Position numbers and translations under genes: made by a program. The notes below the pieces were generated by a model that made no database searches, was not told where the DNA came from, and worked only from the letters and a program-made list of their open reading frames with translations. Positions 41,198 to 50,949 of a stretch of DNA of 64,000 nt are shown here, in pieces. Origin of the DNA: CAVWUA01 sp963758025 (GTDB taxonomy: Bacteria; Planctomycetota; Planctomycetia; Isosphaerales; Isosphaeraceae); contig CAVWUA010000001.1 of assembly GCA_963758025.1 (NCBI GenBank), positions 248,001 through 312,000 on the forward strand, read 5' to 3'. How positions within the stretch are numbered: position 1 is the stretch's first letter; each line of letters begins with the position of its first letter.

Positions 41198-41623
41198 ATG
41201 CCACGTATCCGGCTCACGGTTCGGCGGCTCATGGTTTTGGTGCTGCTTGTGGCCATTTTGATGGCCGCCGGCATCGAGGCCAGGCGGCTGCTCCTTCGTT
41301 CGCGGGAGTATCGAGGCCATCTCGCCTACCACACCCGGAGAGAACGGGAGGAGCGGCGTAACCTGGGTGTGGCTGAGTCCATCCGACGCAAGGGGAAGAC
41401 GCTCAATCGGGAGATGTCCCTGGTCGAAGAGGTGGCTCGACTGCGAATCCCCTACCACGCGCGCTTGAGGAGGAAATACGAAAGGGCCGTCACCCAACCT
41501 TGGGAGCCGCTTCCGCCTGATCCCCCTGAGCCGGGGGATGAGCTTGTCTGGAAAATCCTCGAAATTCCCCCCGTCACCGATGACATCCCGTTAATCGACG
41601 TAAGCAGCATGAACTTCCCCTGA
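41198..41623 (+). CDS. Small membrane-anchored hypothetical protein
   Basis: 141 residues. The N-terminus (RLTVRRLMVLVLLVAILMAA) is one transmembrane helix after a basic start, a pattern seen in many planctomycete proteins of unknown role. The rest is rich in Arg and Glu and probably helical, ending in a Pro-rich segment (LPPDPPEPGDELVW). ATG 41198 follows GGAGG. No function can be assigned. Confidence 0.65.
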   Translation: MPRIRLTVRRLMVLVLLVAILMAAGIEARRLLLRSREYRGHLAYHTRREREERRNLGVAESIRRKGKTLNREMSLVEEVARLRIPYHARLRRKYERAVTQPWEPLPPDPPEPGDELVWKILEIPPVTDDIPLIDVSSMNFP

Positions 41624-41668
41624 TCGTTCTTCCCCTGTTGAGGTCAACAGCATGGGCATCCCCACGTC

Positions 41669-42828
41669 TTGAACAATCCTCCTGGCGTTGCCCTGATCGG
41701 CGGCGGGTTCATCGGTCCTGTGCATGCCGAGGCGCTGCGGCGGATCGGCGTGCCGGTGGTCGGTCTGCTCGGCTCGTCTCCCGAACGTGCCCGGCCCCTG
41801 GCCGAACGGCTGGGAATCCCCCGCGTTTATCAAGATCTCGACAATTTACTGAGCGATTCCAAGGTCGGCGCCGTGCATATCGCCTCGCCGAATGCCGCCC
41901 ATTTCGAGCAAGCCCGGCGCGTCCTGGAATCGGGGCGGCATGTCGTCTGCGAGAAGCCCCTGGCGACGACCTCGGCCGAGACGTCCAGCTTGCGGAAACT
42001 GGCTGAGTCGCGCCCTCAACAGGCCGCGGCGGTCAACTACAACATCCGTTTCTATCCGATCTGCCAGGAGATGCGTGCCCGCATCGCGCGGGCGACCTGG
42101 GCCGAATCCTCAGCGTGACCGGCTCGTACACGCAGGACTGGCTCCTCCGCCCCGAGGACTACAACTGGCGGGTCGAGCCGGACGGCGGGACGAACCTCCG
42201 CGCGATGGCGGATATCGGCACGCACTGGATGGACCTGGCCCAGTTCGTGACCGGCCGCCGGATCGCGTCCGTCGCCGCCGATCTCGCGACGTTCCTGCCC
42301 GAGCGAAAGCGGCCGAAGGGTCCTTCCGAAACGTTCGGCGGTTCCGGTGGAGCCGGTCAGACCGAGACCGTGCGCATCACCACCGACGACTACGGCGCGG
42401 TCCTGCTCCGCCTCGACGACGCCGCGAGGGGCGTCTTCCACGTCTCGCAGATGGACGCGGGCCGGAAGAACCGGGTGTCGATCGAGATCGCCGGAACCGA
42501 AGGGGCGATGGCCTGGGAGAGTGAATCACCCGACGTGCTCTGGCTCGGTCGTCGAGGCGGCCCCAATGGACTCCTCCCGCGCGATCCGGCCTTGCTCTCT
42601 CCCGAGGCGGCCCCGACCAGTCATTACCCCGGCGGCCACGTCGAGGGGTTCCCCGACACCTTCAAGCAACTCTTTCTGTCCGTTTACCAGTGGATCGCGG
42701 CAGGCGCGACGGGGGAACCCCCCTTCCCCACCTTCGCCGATGGCGACCGCGAGGTCCGCCTGTGTGAGGCCATCGCCCGGAGCGCAACGGGAGGGGCCTG
42801 GGAGTCCGTCGAAGAGGCGTCGGGATGA
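41669..42828 (+). CDS. Gfo/Idh/MocA-family NAD(P)-dependent oxidoreductase, one frameshift
   Basis: About 386 residues. The N-terminal Rossmann fold shows VALIGGGFIGPVHAEALRRI and the conserved CEKPLATT catalytic Lys motif. The C-terminal domain includes DIGTHWMDLAQFVTGRR with the family His. A shift near 42090 separates QEMRARI from GRILSVTGSYTQDWL. The continuous frame offers only a TTG at 41669; an ATG at 41652 with GAGG eight bases upstream is a better start but is out of frame by one, so a second small error is likely. Substrate, presumably a sugar or cyclitol, is unknown. It converges on the C1 operon. Confidence 0.85.
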
Positions 42829-42851
42829 GCTTCGCCGCTTTTCCCAAGGGC

Positions 42852-43346
42852 CTAGGGAAATCGCCATTCAACCTGGGCCGACTGACCGAAGCATTCCTCG
42901 ACCTCAACGCGCAGGATGCGAGGGATCGGTAGCCCTTTCGCCTGGAAATCCGCGTGAAGTCGACCAGCGATGTAGTCGGCCAGTAACTCCGCCGTGGTGT
43001 TGGCGACGGGCAGAACAACACATTCGTCGCGGGGGAAGCTCCAGTGTCGTTCGCGGTACCGCGCGACGCAGTTTGCCCCTTCCTGCTCTACCCGAATCAG
43101 GGGGCTTTCGGTCGGCAAGAGCATCCGGTGATCCAGCTCGCCGACGATCGCCAGCGTCAGGTCCTTCAAGGCGATGAAGTCGAAGACGTAGTGGTTTTCA
43201 TCCAGGGCGTCTTCCACCTCGACGGCGACCCGGTAGTTGTGTCCGTGCAGGCGTTCGCAGTGATCGCCGTTGAAGGTGATGAAATGCCCCGCGCTGAAGA
43301 CCAGGTAATCTTTCGTCACGCGGACTTGATAATGCTTCGAGGGCAT
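42852..43346 (-). CDS. 6-pyruvoyl-tetrahydropterin synthase/QueD-like protein
   Basis: 164 residues. Zinc ligands fit His21, His34 and His36 (AGHFITF, then RLHGHNY), and the catalytic Cys30 sits in the CxxxHGH motif. The internal ELDHRMLLP and C-terminal VEVEECFGQSAQVEW segments match the family. PTPS-type enzymes convert dihydroneopterin triphosphate or, in variants, split side chains from pterins. As the last gene of the H4MPT operon, six bases after the CitG-like gene, it most likely acts on the pterin part of the cofactor; a queuosine role is the alternative. Confidence 0.85.
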   Translation of the reverse strand: MPSKHYQVRVTKDYLVFSAGHFITFNGDHCERLHGHNYRVAVEVEDALDENHYVFDFIALKDLTLAIVGELDHRMLLPTESPLIRVEQEGANCVARYRERHWSFPRDECVVLPVANTTAELLADYIAGRLHADFQAKGLPIPRILRVEVEECFGQSAQVEWRFP

Positions 43347-43352
43347 GAAAGA

Positions 43353-44261
43353 TCAGTCCTCAGTCAGCGGATTCGTCAAGGGTCCGTCACTCGCGGATTG
43401 ACGGAGGACGAGCGGGGAGAACGGCACCTTGATTGTCCCATCTCGCAGCAGGACGTACAAGGCGGCCGCGATCAGGTCGGCGGTCGTGCCGGGGTTGCGG
43501 GCATGGCCGTCGTGACGTAGCCAGGCGTCAAACGCACGAACGACCGGATCGTCGGGATCGACCAGTCCCGACGTCAGGACCGCGCCGGTCCGCTTCGTAA
43601 CCTCGGCCGCCGCGTCCGGGCCGAGCTTGCGGGCGATCAGCGAATCCGGATGTTGCGAGAGCAAGGTCAGGTAGGCGAGCAGGATGGCCTTTTCGAGCGA
43701 TGCGCCGTGCTGGATGGCTCGTCGTAAGACGGGCGCGGCGAGGTCGAAGATGTCGGAGAAATCGTTCGCGTATTGCCAGGCGATCCGGTCCCGACCCGCC
43801 GCGATCCGCATGGCGTCGCGGAGCGTCACGGTTGGCTCGTCCGCGACGTCCTGGCGATCCGCCTTTCCGAGTCCACCGGGTTGGGCCAGTCGGATCGCTT
43901 GATAGACGAATCGCGCATCCTCCACGGAGAGCCGGTCGAGAACCGGGACGATTCCCGAACGTAGCTCATCCTGCAAAGGCACGGCCGCCAGGGGGGCGAG
44001 CAGCAGGATCATGCCGAGGTTGGTATTGGTGGCCACGACCCGCCGCGTCGCCTGCACCGCCGCGAGCACGGTGGCGCCGATGCCCTCGGTGCCTGCCCGG
44101 TCCAGCGGACCGGCGATGGCCGAGGCACTGAGCACGAAATCGAGATAGCTCGTGTCGTGGAAATCGGCGAATCGATGCACATTGCCCGGCTTCCTGGCGG
44201 TCACTTCCAGGATGCAGGCGATCTGGGCGAGCTGTCCGGGGGAGAGGTCGCAGGGTATCAC
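43353..44261 (-). CDS. CitG-like triphosphoribosyl-dephospho-CoA synthase family protein
   Basis: 302 residues from GTG 44261, which overlaps the TGA of the ATP-grasp gene (GTGA). The family head ARKPGNVHRFADFHDTSYLDF and the later NTNLGMILLLAPL and GGLGKADRQDV match the CitG/MdcB superfamily, branch found in archaea and methylotrophs. CitG transfers an adenosine ribose to dephospho-CoA. In this operon the ribosyl-transfer chemistry could serve the ribose part of H4MPT or methanofuran synthesis; that link is inferred from position only. Confidence 0.82.
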   Translation of the reverse strand: MIPCDLSPGQLAQIACILEVTARKPGNVHRFADFHDTSYLDFVLSASAIAGPLDRAGTEGIGATVLAAVQATRRVVATNTNLGMILLLAPLAAVPLQDELRSGIVPVLDRLSVEDARFVYQAIRLAQPGGLGKADRQDVADEPTVTLRDAMRIAAGRDRIAWQYANDFSDIFDLAAPVLRRAIQHGASLEKAILLAYLTLLSQHPDSLIARKLGPDAAAEVTKRTGAVLTSGLVDPDDPVVRAFDAWLRHDGHARNPGTTADLIAAALYVLLRDGTIKVPFSPLVLRQSASDGPLTNPLTED

Positions 44262-45142
44262 GATCGGCCTCGCAAAGCGGTCAAAATTTCGGCGGCGACG
44301 TCCACGCCGGTCGTCTCGGCCAGGGCCTTCCAGCCGGGAACGGCGTTCACCTCCAGGATGACAGGTTCGCCGTCGTGATCCAGCAACACATCGACCCCCG
44401 CCATGCGTGCGCCGACCGCGTCCGCCGCCCGGAGGGCGAGGTGCGCGATCCGCGCATCGGGCCGCCAGGGTTCCGGGCGTCCACCCACCGCGACGTTCGT
44501 GCGCCATTCTCCCGCCGGCGCGTGGCGGCGGATCGCCCCCAGGATACGACCGTCGAGGACGAACAAACGCCCATCATGGCCGGGGTTGGGTACGTACCGC
44601 TGGACGTAGAGCACCGCGCCGAGCCGCTCCAGCGTGTGGAACGTCCGCCGAGCCAGTTCGGCATCCGACACACGGACAAGTCCCCGCCCCTCGGAGCCGA
44701 ATAACGGTTTGACGACCACGTCCCCTCCGAGCGATTCGAACGCGGCGAGGGCCTCGGCGGCCGATTCGCCGGTCCAGGTGGCCGGGACGGGCAAGCCCGC
44801 CGCATTCAGCCGCGCCAGCGCCAGGTACTTGTCCACTGCCGCCTCGACCGCGCCGGGAGGGTTCAAGATCGGGACGCCCGAGGCGTGGAGCCGGTGCAGC
44901 GCATCCATGCGGAAAACGACCTGCTCCAGGGTTCCTGGCGGCATCATCCGCACGAGGACGCCATCGACCCCGTTCAACTCGATCGGCCCCGTTACGACAC
45001 GCCCCGGACCAACACCGACCCACCCGGCGACATGCGGGAAGGGGACGGCGGTGAAGTGGATCGCCAGCGACTCCGCGGCGCGGCGCAGATCCTGAACGTG
45101 CCAGCCGAAGCCGGACACGAGGGCAACGATTCTTGGCGGCAT
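44258..45142 (-). CDS. ATP-grasp ligase, RimK/MptN-like
   Basis: 294 residues. ATP-grasp features are seen in order: NPPGAVEAAVDKYLALARL, GGDVVVKPLFGSEGRGLVRV (the grasp loop), RLFVLDGRILGAIRRHAPAG, and the Mg-binding end DHDGEPVILEVNAVPGWKAL. Archaeal MptN adds glutamate to tetrahydrosarcinapterin precursors, and related ligases occur in bacterial H4MPT clusters. It begins nine bases after mch ends and overlaps the CitG-like gene by four bases, so it is part of the C1 operon. The exact amino acid or acid added is not known. Confidence 0.85.
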   Translation of the reverse strand: MPPRIVALVSGFGWHVQDLRRAAESLAIHFTAVPFPHVAGWVGVGPGRVVTGPIELNGVDGVLVRMMPPGTLEQVVFRMDALHRLHASGVPILNPPGAVEAAVDKYLALARLNAAGLPVPATWTGESAAEALAAFESLGGDVVVKPLFGSEGRGLVRVSDAELARRTFHTLERLGAVLYVQRYVPNPGHDGRLFVLDGRILGAIRRHAPAGEWRTNVAVGGRPEPWRPDARIAHLALRAADAVGARMAGVDVLLDHDGEPVILEVNAVPGWKALAETTGVDVAAEILTALRGRS

Positions 45143-45151
45143 CCGTGGGCC

Positions 45152-46097
45152 CTACGCGAAGAACGACCGCCCGAGCACGTCGTGCGCGGATTGTCCGAAG
45201 GGATGCGAGTGGCCGGTGTCAATGTTCTGGAACAGGATCTCCGCCGGGCTGAACAGGTGCGGATCGACCGCATAGAAGTCCTGGTTGTACTTGGCGAAGA
45301 TCTCCGCGAACGGCTCACCATAGTCGCGCGAGCTGGACGAGGGAACCAGATGGCCGACCTGTCGCAGGCTGTTGTCATCGCCGGTGACGTGCAGGATCAC
45401 CCGCGCACCGTAGAGAATCGCGTCATTGGTGCGGCCAATGGCCGCCAGGTCGTCCGACGCGACCGGCGGCAAGGGGGCCACCCCCTGGGCCGAGACGATC
45501 CGCGACAGGTCAAAGCCCACTTCCGACAGCTTGTGCAGGGCGGTTTCCACCGAACGCGCGACCACCTGCACACCACCCGCGAGGCTGGCCGTCGGCGCGA
45601 CCAGCAGGGTCACGGCCGAGCGATCGACACGACACGCCTCGGCGATCTTGCCGACGACCTCGGGCGTGGGAAGCTTGCGTCCTTCGAGCACGCCGACCAC
45701 GCTGCGCGCCGTCTCTCGATGGCCGATTTTTTCAAAGAGTTCTTCGTGTCCATAAGCGGCCCGCATCGGCCCTGATCCCATCGCGAAAAACTTGCCCTCG
45801 GCGATCTGCCAGCCGGCATACTGACTGGCCAGGCAGGATGCCACGGGATGATCGGTCACAACCTGGACCCAGGAGCACGGACGCCCATCCACGTCATTCT
45901 GAACAAGCGAGATATCGGCAAGATCCGCCATGCAGATCAGGGCCAGATCCAGCCCCGCGCAGCCCCCCAGGCACTTCGATTCCGCAATCGATCACACGCC
46001 CGCCACCCTCCACGGAATGAAGGGCAACGCGTCGTTCCGCAGTCCGATCCAGCAGGTTTTCCACAAGGGCGAGCGATCGCTCGTTCATATTTGTCAT
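45152..46097 (-). CDS. mch: Methenyl-H4MPT cyclohydrolase, one frameshift
   Basis: About 314 residues. The N-terminus MTNMNERSLALVENLLDRTA and the body (HPVASCLASQYAGWQIAEGK, MGSGPMRAAYGHEELFE, TNDAILYGARVILHVTGDD, SPAEILFQNIDTGHSHPFG) are typical of Mch. The enzyme interconverts methenyl-H4MPT and N5-formyl-H4MPT. A one-base shift near 45952 splits GIEVPGG from LALICMADLADISLVQND. It lies between fhcC and the ATP-grasp gene in one operon and supplies the substrate side of the Fhc complex. Confidence 0.93.
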
Positions 46098-46134
46098 GTT
46101 GGCTTTCTATTTCAAAATGAGCGATGTACGGCAA

Positions 46135-46965
46135 TCAAAGATCCGGCCTCCAGATCAGGATTTCCCCCTGTCCCTGTTCGATCGAGTCTCCATTGTAACG
46201 TTCGCAGAGCCCCTTGAAAGCCGACTCCGGGACGGGAAAGCCCCAGGCGCGGAGCCGGCGAAGGTACAGGGTCAGGAACGGCGGGCGGTGCCGGCAGGCC
46301 AGCCGGAAGGTGGGCAGGAGCGGCGGATCAGTGACGCTCGGGCCGAACTTGGCGATCGTACCTCGTTTCATGCCCGCGCCCGGATAGCGTCCGACGGTTC
46401 CGAAGGTGAAGATCGATCCGGCGATCATGCCGCGTCCGAGTCCCTCCCCGGTGGACCCCGCCACGGCGATCAGCCCCCGACGCATGGTCAGCCCGGCATC
46501 ATCGCCGATCGATCCCTCGACAAGAATCACCCCGTCGCACATGCCCCGGCGTTCCCCCGGAGCCGCCGCGCCGACCAGGTGACCGGCCGAACCTCGGATA
46601 TGAAGCATGCCACCTCGCATGTTGGCTCCGGCCCGATCGCCTGCATTGCCGAAGAGTTCGATCGATCCCCCGGCCATGCCCTCGCCAAGTCGCGAGCCGA
46701 CGTCTCCCCGGATCGTCATGCGGCCGGAGCCCATCCCCTGCCCCAACTGCCGGACGTGCCGCAGGTCCCCTTCGATCACGAGGTGATGGTCGTCCAGGTT
46801 GCCCTCGATGTCGAACAGGTCGCCAAGCTCGACGAGATCGCGGCCCACCTGGAGCGCGAGTTTCAGGACCTCGACCGTCTGGAAGTTCGCCAGTAGGTCG
46901 GGCCGGAGAATCTCGGCCTCCACCGGTAAGCGTGTCGCGTCCTTCCAGCTCAGGGTCATGCTCAT
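46135..46965 (-). CDS. fhcC: Formyltransferase/hydrolase complex subunit C
   Basis: 276 residues, mostly a beta-helix made of glycine-rich turns (GQGMGSGRMTIRGDVGSRLG, MRGGMLHIRGSAGHLVGAAA), as in formylmethanofuran dehydrogenase subunit C/glutamate synthase gamma-like folds. In the bacterial Fhc complex it is a scaffold subunit that joins FhcA, FhcB and FhcD. The start codon overlaps the fhcD stop (ATGA). No shift seen. Confidence 0.93.
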   Translation of the reverse strand: MSMTLSWKDATRLPVEAEILRPDLLANFQTVEVLKLALQVGRDLVELGDLFDIEGNLDDHHLVIEGDLRHVRQLGQGMGSGRMTIRGDVGSRLGEGMAGGSIELFGNAGDRAGANMRGGMLHIRGSAGHLVGAAAPGERRGMCDGVILVEGSIGDDAGLTMRRGLIAVAGSTGEGLGRGMIAGSIFTFGTVGRYPGAGMKRGTIAKFGPSVTDPPLLPTFRLACRHRPPFLTLYLRRLRAWGFPVPESAFKGLCERYNGDSIEQGQGEILIWRPDL

Positions 46966-47892
46966 GACGAGGGCCTCTCATAGCGGTCCAGCACGTCGAG
47001 CAGCTTGATGTGAAACGGCCCGAGCTTGCCGCCATAATTTCCGGCCGTGAGCTGTACAATCCCCGGTTGGCAGCCGGCATGCAGACCCATTACTGTTGCC
47101 CGTTCGACCGCTTCAAGACTCAGGCCGTCGATGACAATCTCATAGGCGCACTGAACCTCGGGCGGCAGGAGCGATTCGACCATCCCGCGCAGGGTAGGAG
47201 CGAAGGCGGTATTCGTGCTGGCGCAGGGCCTTGTACTTGCTGCCCACCTTCGAGCCCGATCGGGCGATCCCGCCGGGAAACGGCAGGATCACGTCGGGCA
47301 CGGCCCGCATCGCGGCGACGGCGGCCTCGGTCGCGGCAAGGGTCCGGGCGGCATCCGTTCCGAGCAGGATGATATTGCCACCGGCGACCCCCTTGGTCGT
47401 GCCGAACGTTTCCTCGCAGGTGAACTCGCCGTCCATCACGGGAATGCGCCAGTAACGGCGACCGTCGAGCCGTTTGCTGATCTGCCAGCCATCGCCGAAG
47501 TAGCGGAGCCGCCCTCCGACGCGGATCGTCTTCTCGCCCAGAGGCAGGCCGTTGTAGCACGCCGTCGTTGGACAGGTCATCACGCACTGACCGACGCGGT
47601 TCGCCAGGGCCGTCTCCAGCGCATCACGGCTGAAGGCAAACAGGAGAATGCTGACTCCGGGCCGACCATCGGGAGTTTCCTCGGGTGCGAGAGTCCGCTC
47701 GATGGCGGCCTCGGCATCGCAGGCGATGACGCTCGTGGCGTAGCCGCTCATCGTCCGTCCGGCGGTCTCGGCCCATCCGGGGGTGTCTGCGGTGATGATC
47801 GCCCGCGCGGCGGTCATGGGGAACGCTTCGGCGAAGGTGTCGGCGACAATCCGCGTCACGTCGATCGTCGCGGAGTCCGACGGGTTGCTCAT
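46962..47892 (-). CDS. fhcD: Formylmethanofuran:H4MPT formyltransferase subunit, one frameshift
   Basis: About 309 residues: TRIVADTFAEAFPMTAARAI, VMTCPTTACYNGLP, GEKTIRVGGRLRYFGDGW and DGEFTCEETFGTTKGVAGGN are standard formyltransferase (Ftr) segments. It moves the formyl group from H4MPT to the methanofuran analogue. A shift near 47221 leads to the C-terminus STNTAFAPTLRGMVESLLPP and GLHAGCQPGIVQLTAGNYGG. Four-base overlaps with fhcA (start) and fhcC (stop) show tight coupling within the Fhc operon. Confidence 0.92.
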
Positions 47893-49568
47893 GCTCGCCC
47901 TCCCTCCGCGCTCCCTGCTTGCTCGGCCAGGACGTCGAGCGGGTGCGAGACATCCGCTTCCGTGACCGGATAATTGGCGAACTGGATCGAGGCATACCGC
48001 GCGAACCAGGAGGCGATATCGCTTTCGATCGCCGGGTCGTACTCCGGCGCGACGTGCAAGGCGTGGCCCTCGGGTGCTTCGCGGAGGTCGCCATCGTCGA
48101 TCACGATCCGCCCCGATTTCATCACATAGCGTGGCATGGAAAACATGCGCTCCTTGTCGTCATCGGGCGCGTAGATCGTCACGTCGCCATCCGCGCCGGG
48201 TCCGAGATGCCCCTTGCGCTTGAGGCCGAGCATCCGGGCGGGGGCCGCCCGGGTGATGATGGCGATCTCGCTGAGACTGTATTCCCGGTCCAGCTCGCCC
48301 AGGGCCGAGCGCTCGCGGACCCGTTTCGGCAGGCGCGCGAGCGTATCGTTACGATGGCCCCGGTCCATCAAGAGGGCGATGATCTGGGGGTACGCCAGGA
48401 ACGAGCCGCCGTTGGGGTGGTCGGTGCTCATGGCAATGCGCCAGGGGTCCTCGACGCGCAGATACCATTCCAGCCCGATGGCCCATTGCAGGCCATGAAC
48501 CAGGTTCTTGTCGCTGTAGGTGATCGGGACGACACCGCAACCGGTTTCCTGCTCGACGTCATGGCTGAGCCACTTCCGCCCCGTGACCTGATGGAGATAC
48601 TGCCCCACCGGCCCATCGGCCGTCATGCTCGTCGTCTCGCCGAACAGGACCTGGCCGACGTCAACCGTCAGGTCCGGATGCGTGTTGATGAAGTCGGCCA
48701 GAACCGGGACTTGCGAGTTTATCGTGCCGGGGTCGTCGAGGCTTCCGCCATAGCTGTGAAACTGAATGTGTGCCAGATGCGCGCGGTGGCCGTCGAGGGT
48801 GCGGAGGGTTTCCAGGGTCGTTTCCGCATTGCCGGGAAGGCCCAGGTTCAGGCCGTGCAGGTGAACCGGGTGGGGTAATTTCAGTTCGTCCACGGCGCGG
48901 GCGATCTCGGTCACGATCTGCCGAGGGCTCACGTCGAAGTGATCGACCCGGTCATCCAGTCGGCTGACGTTGCCGTGACCCTGCTTCCAGCGCTCGATGC
49001 CGCCGGGGTTGACGACCTTGATTCCGAACCCTCGAGTCGCCTCCAGCAGCCAGGCGATGTAGCTCCGAAGCCGGTCACGTTCCCCTTCGCGGATGCGATC
49101 CATCACATAATGGTTGTTTCCCAGGAGGACGAGGAACGCCTTGTCGATGATCGGCGTGTCGCGGAATTCATGATGGGCGTGGCGAGCGCCCAGCGGTGGG
49201 ATCGCGGCATCGACGGCCGCCGTGTAGCCCAGGCCGGCGTACTTGTAGCCGGTGGCGAAGGTGCTGGGTACGCTGCCGAGCGTGCCGGATCGCCGCCCCG
49301 TCGAACGCCGCAAGCCCTCGGCCCTCGCCTTGTCCTCGGGGCGCAGCATCCGCGCGGCGTTCACCTTCGAACCGGCAATATGACAGTGAACGTCCACGCC
49401 GCCCGGCATCACGACGTTCCCCCGCGCGTCGATCGTCCGGTCCGCCTTCGCTTCGGGATCGGCCGGCGCGGGGATCACGCGGCCGTCGGCGATCCAGACG
49501 TCCCGAACCTCATCAATGCCGTGCGCCGGGTCGATCAGACGCCCCCCGGCAATCCGTAGCGTGGTCAT
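47889..49568 (-). CDS. fhcA: Formyltransferase/hydrolase complex subunit A (amidohydrolase)
   Basis: 559 residues, full length. The amidohydrolase metal site starts at GGVDVHCHIAGSKVNAAR; further ligands lie in HPVHLHGLNLGLPGN and DHPNGGSFLAYPQ. The family segment GYKYAGLGYTAAVDAAIPP is present. In bacteria the Fhc complex hydrolyses formyl-methanofuran to formate, and FhcA carries the hydrolase active site. It overlaps fhcD by four bases and follows fhcB by 12 bases. No shift. Confidence 0.95.
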   Translation of the reverse strand: MTTLRIAGGRLIDPAHGIDEVRDVWIADGRVIPAPADPEAKADRTIDARGNVVMPGGVDVHCHIAGSKVNAARMLRPEDKARAEGLRRSTGRRSGTLGSVPSTFATGYKYAGLGYTAAVDAAIPPLGARHAHHEFRDTPIIDKAFLVLLGNNHYVMDRIREGERDRLRSYIAWLLEATRGFGIKVVNPGGIERWKQGHGNVSRLDDRVDHFDVSPRQIVTEIARAVDELKLPHPVHLHGLNLGLPGNAETTLETLRTLDGHRAHLAHIQFHSYGGSLDDPGTINSQVPVLADFINTHPDLTVDVGQVLFGETTSMTADGPVGQYLHQVTGRKWLSHDVEQETGCGVVPITYSDKNLVHGLQWAIGLEWYLRVEDPWRIAMSTDHPNGGSFLAYPQIIALLMDRGHRNDTLARLPKRVRERSALGELDREYSLSEIAIITRAAPARMLGLKRKGHLGPGADGDVTIYAPDDDKERMFSMPRYVMKSGRIVIDDGDLREAPEGHALHVAPEYDPAIESDIASWFARYASIQFANYPVTEADVSHPLDVLAEQAGSAEGGRA

Positions 49569-49580
49569 GAAGGCCGCACC

Positions 49581-50948
49581 TTATCGATTCGCGGAAGACG
49601 GAGTGATTCCGGTACGCGCGTCCCGCTGCCTCAGACGAATCCGGAGTTGTTCGAGCCAGTCCCGATCGGTGGGCAGACGTGTCGTCAGAGATGGTCGGAG
49701 CGGCAAGCCGACTCCATCGGCGCGGAGGACGCTTCCTCCCGCGTGAATGCCGGGCGTGGCGGTCATCAGGCCGACGTTCGCCGAGGACGAGGGGCTGGTC
49801 GCCTGGGGGCTAATGATAATCCGGGGAATGCGAGCCAGATGGTCGCGCGCGGCCTGCGAAAGAGATTCCATCGGGTCGTCTGCGACAATCAGGGCGGCGT
49901 CCGCTTCGCCTCGGGAGAGGAGGGCCTGAGCGTCGGTTTCGCCCGGGAGAGAGCGGGGATAGCCTCGGGCGAAATCCAGCGCGACCGCGAATCCAGTTTG
50001 CCAGGCCAGCACGTTCTCGGCTCCCGTCGCATTGGCCGGAGCGCCGAGGGGCATGGCGACAAAACGCGTCGTCTCGTTCAGATCTCGGACCAGGGAAAGA
50101 ACCGCTTCGACGGTGGCCGGATCGCCCAGGCTCGGTCCGAAGAACAACGCGCCGTAGCGTGCCGAGCGCAAACGGTCCGCCCAGGTGGTCAGGGTGGCGA
50201 GTTCCATCCCCGTACTCCGGCGAACGCCCTCGGGGTCGAGTTCCTGACCCCGGACCAGGGCGCGGAGCGTCCAGAGCGTCTCGAACTCGTTCGCCGGATC
50301 GATCGGAAGGAACAAATCCGCCTGAGACGATGTCTCCGTGGGCTGGCGATCGGCGACGAGCACCGACCTCCCGGAACGTCCCTCCGGCACGAACCGACCG
50401 GCGGGAGCGACGGAGTAGCGTTCCCAATGCCGGGGATGGGTCGTCATCGGATCGACGCCCCAGAACACGATCACGTCCGCGCGGTTCTTGATCTCGCCGA
50501 GCGTGGCCGAGACGCGACCGACCCGCTGGGTGGCCAGCAGGCGGGGAATCGCATCGGCGGAATGTGCCGGATCAACGACCGCACCCAGAAGATCAGCCAG
50601 CGCGACGGCCGCCGCCTGCGTCTCGATGCTCGTCCAATTCAGGCCGAGGAGGATCGGCGCATGAGATGCGGCCAGGATTTCCGCCGCGTGATCGAGCGCG
50701 ACCGCGCGTTCCACGGCGCGACCCTCAACGGTCACCTCGGGACGATCCCCCGGCTCGTGGTCGGCCAGGAACCACGCCCGGCCCTTCTCGCACGCGTGTT
50801 CCGCCGCGATGATGCGCCGGCCGGTCGCGGTCAGCACGATGTCATCGCAGAGGCAACCACAGGCCAGGCACGTCACGTCGCGGATAACGGGCAGGAAACT
50901 AGACGAATCTTGTGAGGAGGCTTCGGGCGGTGTGGATTCGCTCGTCAT
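49581..50948 (-). CDS. fhcB: Formyltransferase/hydrolase complex subunit B
   Basis: 455 residues from ATG 50948. It is a molybdopterin-oxidoreductase-like subunit: an N-terminal Cys cluster (DVTCLACGCLCDDI) and the later HSADAIPRLLATQRVG, VIVFWGVDPMTTHPRHW, GVRRSTGMELATLTTW and PGIHAGGSVLRADGVGLPLR. Bacterial FhcB lacks the catalytic role of archaeal FmdB/FwdB and is thought to be structural. Only one base separates its ATG from the TGA of the upstream Uma2 gene. Confidence 0.93.
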   Translation of the reverse strand: MTSESTPPEASSQDSSSFLPVIRDVTCLACGCLCDDIVLTATGRRIIAAEHACEKGRAWFLADHEPGDRPEVTVEGRAVERAVALDHAAEILAASHAPILLGLNWTSIETQAAAVALADLLGAVVDPAHSADAIPRLLATQRVGRVSATLGEIKNRADVIVFWGVDPMTTHPRHWERYSVAPAGRFVPEGRSGRSVLVADRQPTETSSQADLFLPIDPANEFETLWTLRALVRGQELDPEGVRRSTGMELATLTTWADRLRSARYGALFFGPSLGDPATVEAVLSLVRDLNETTRFVAMPLGAPANATGAENVLAWQTGFAVALDFARGYPRSLPGETDAQALLSRGEADAALIVADDPMESLSQAARDHLARIPRIIISPQATSPSSSANVGLMTATPGIHAGGSVLRADGVGLPLRPSLTTRLPTDRDWLEQLRIRLRQRDARTGITPSSANR

Positions 50949-50949
50949 C

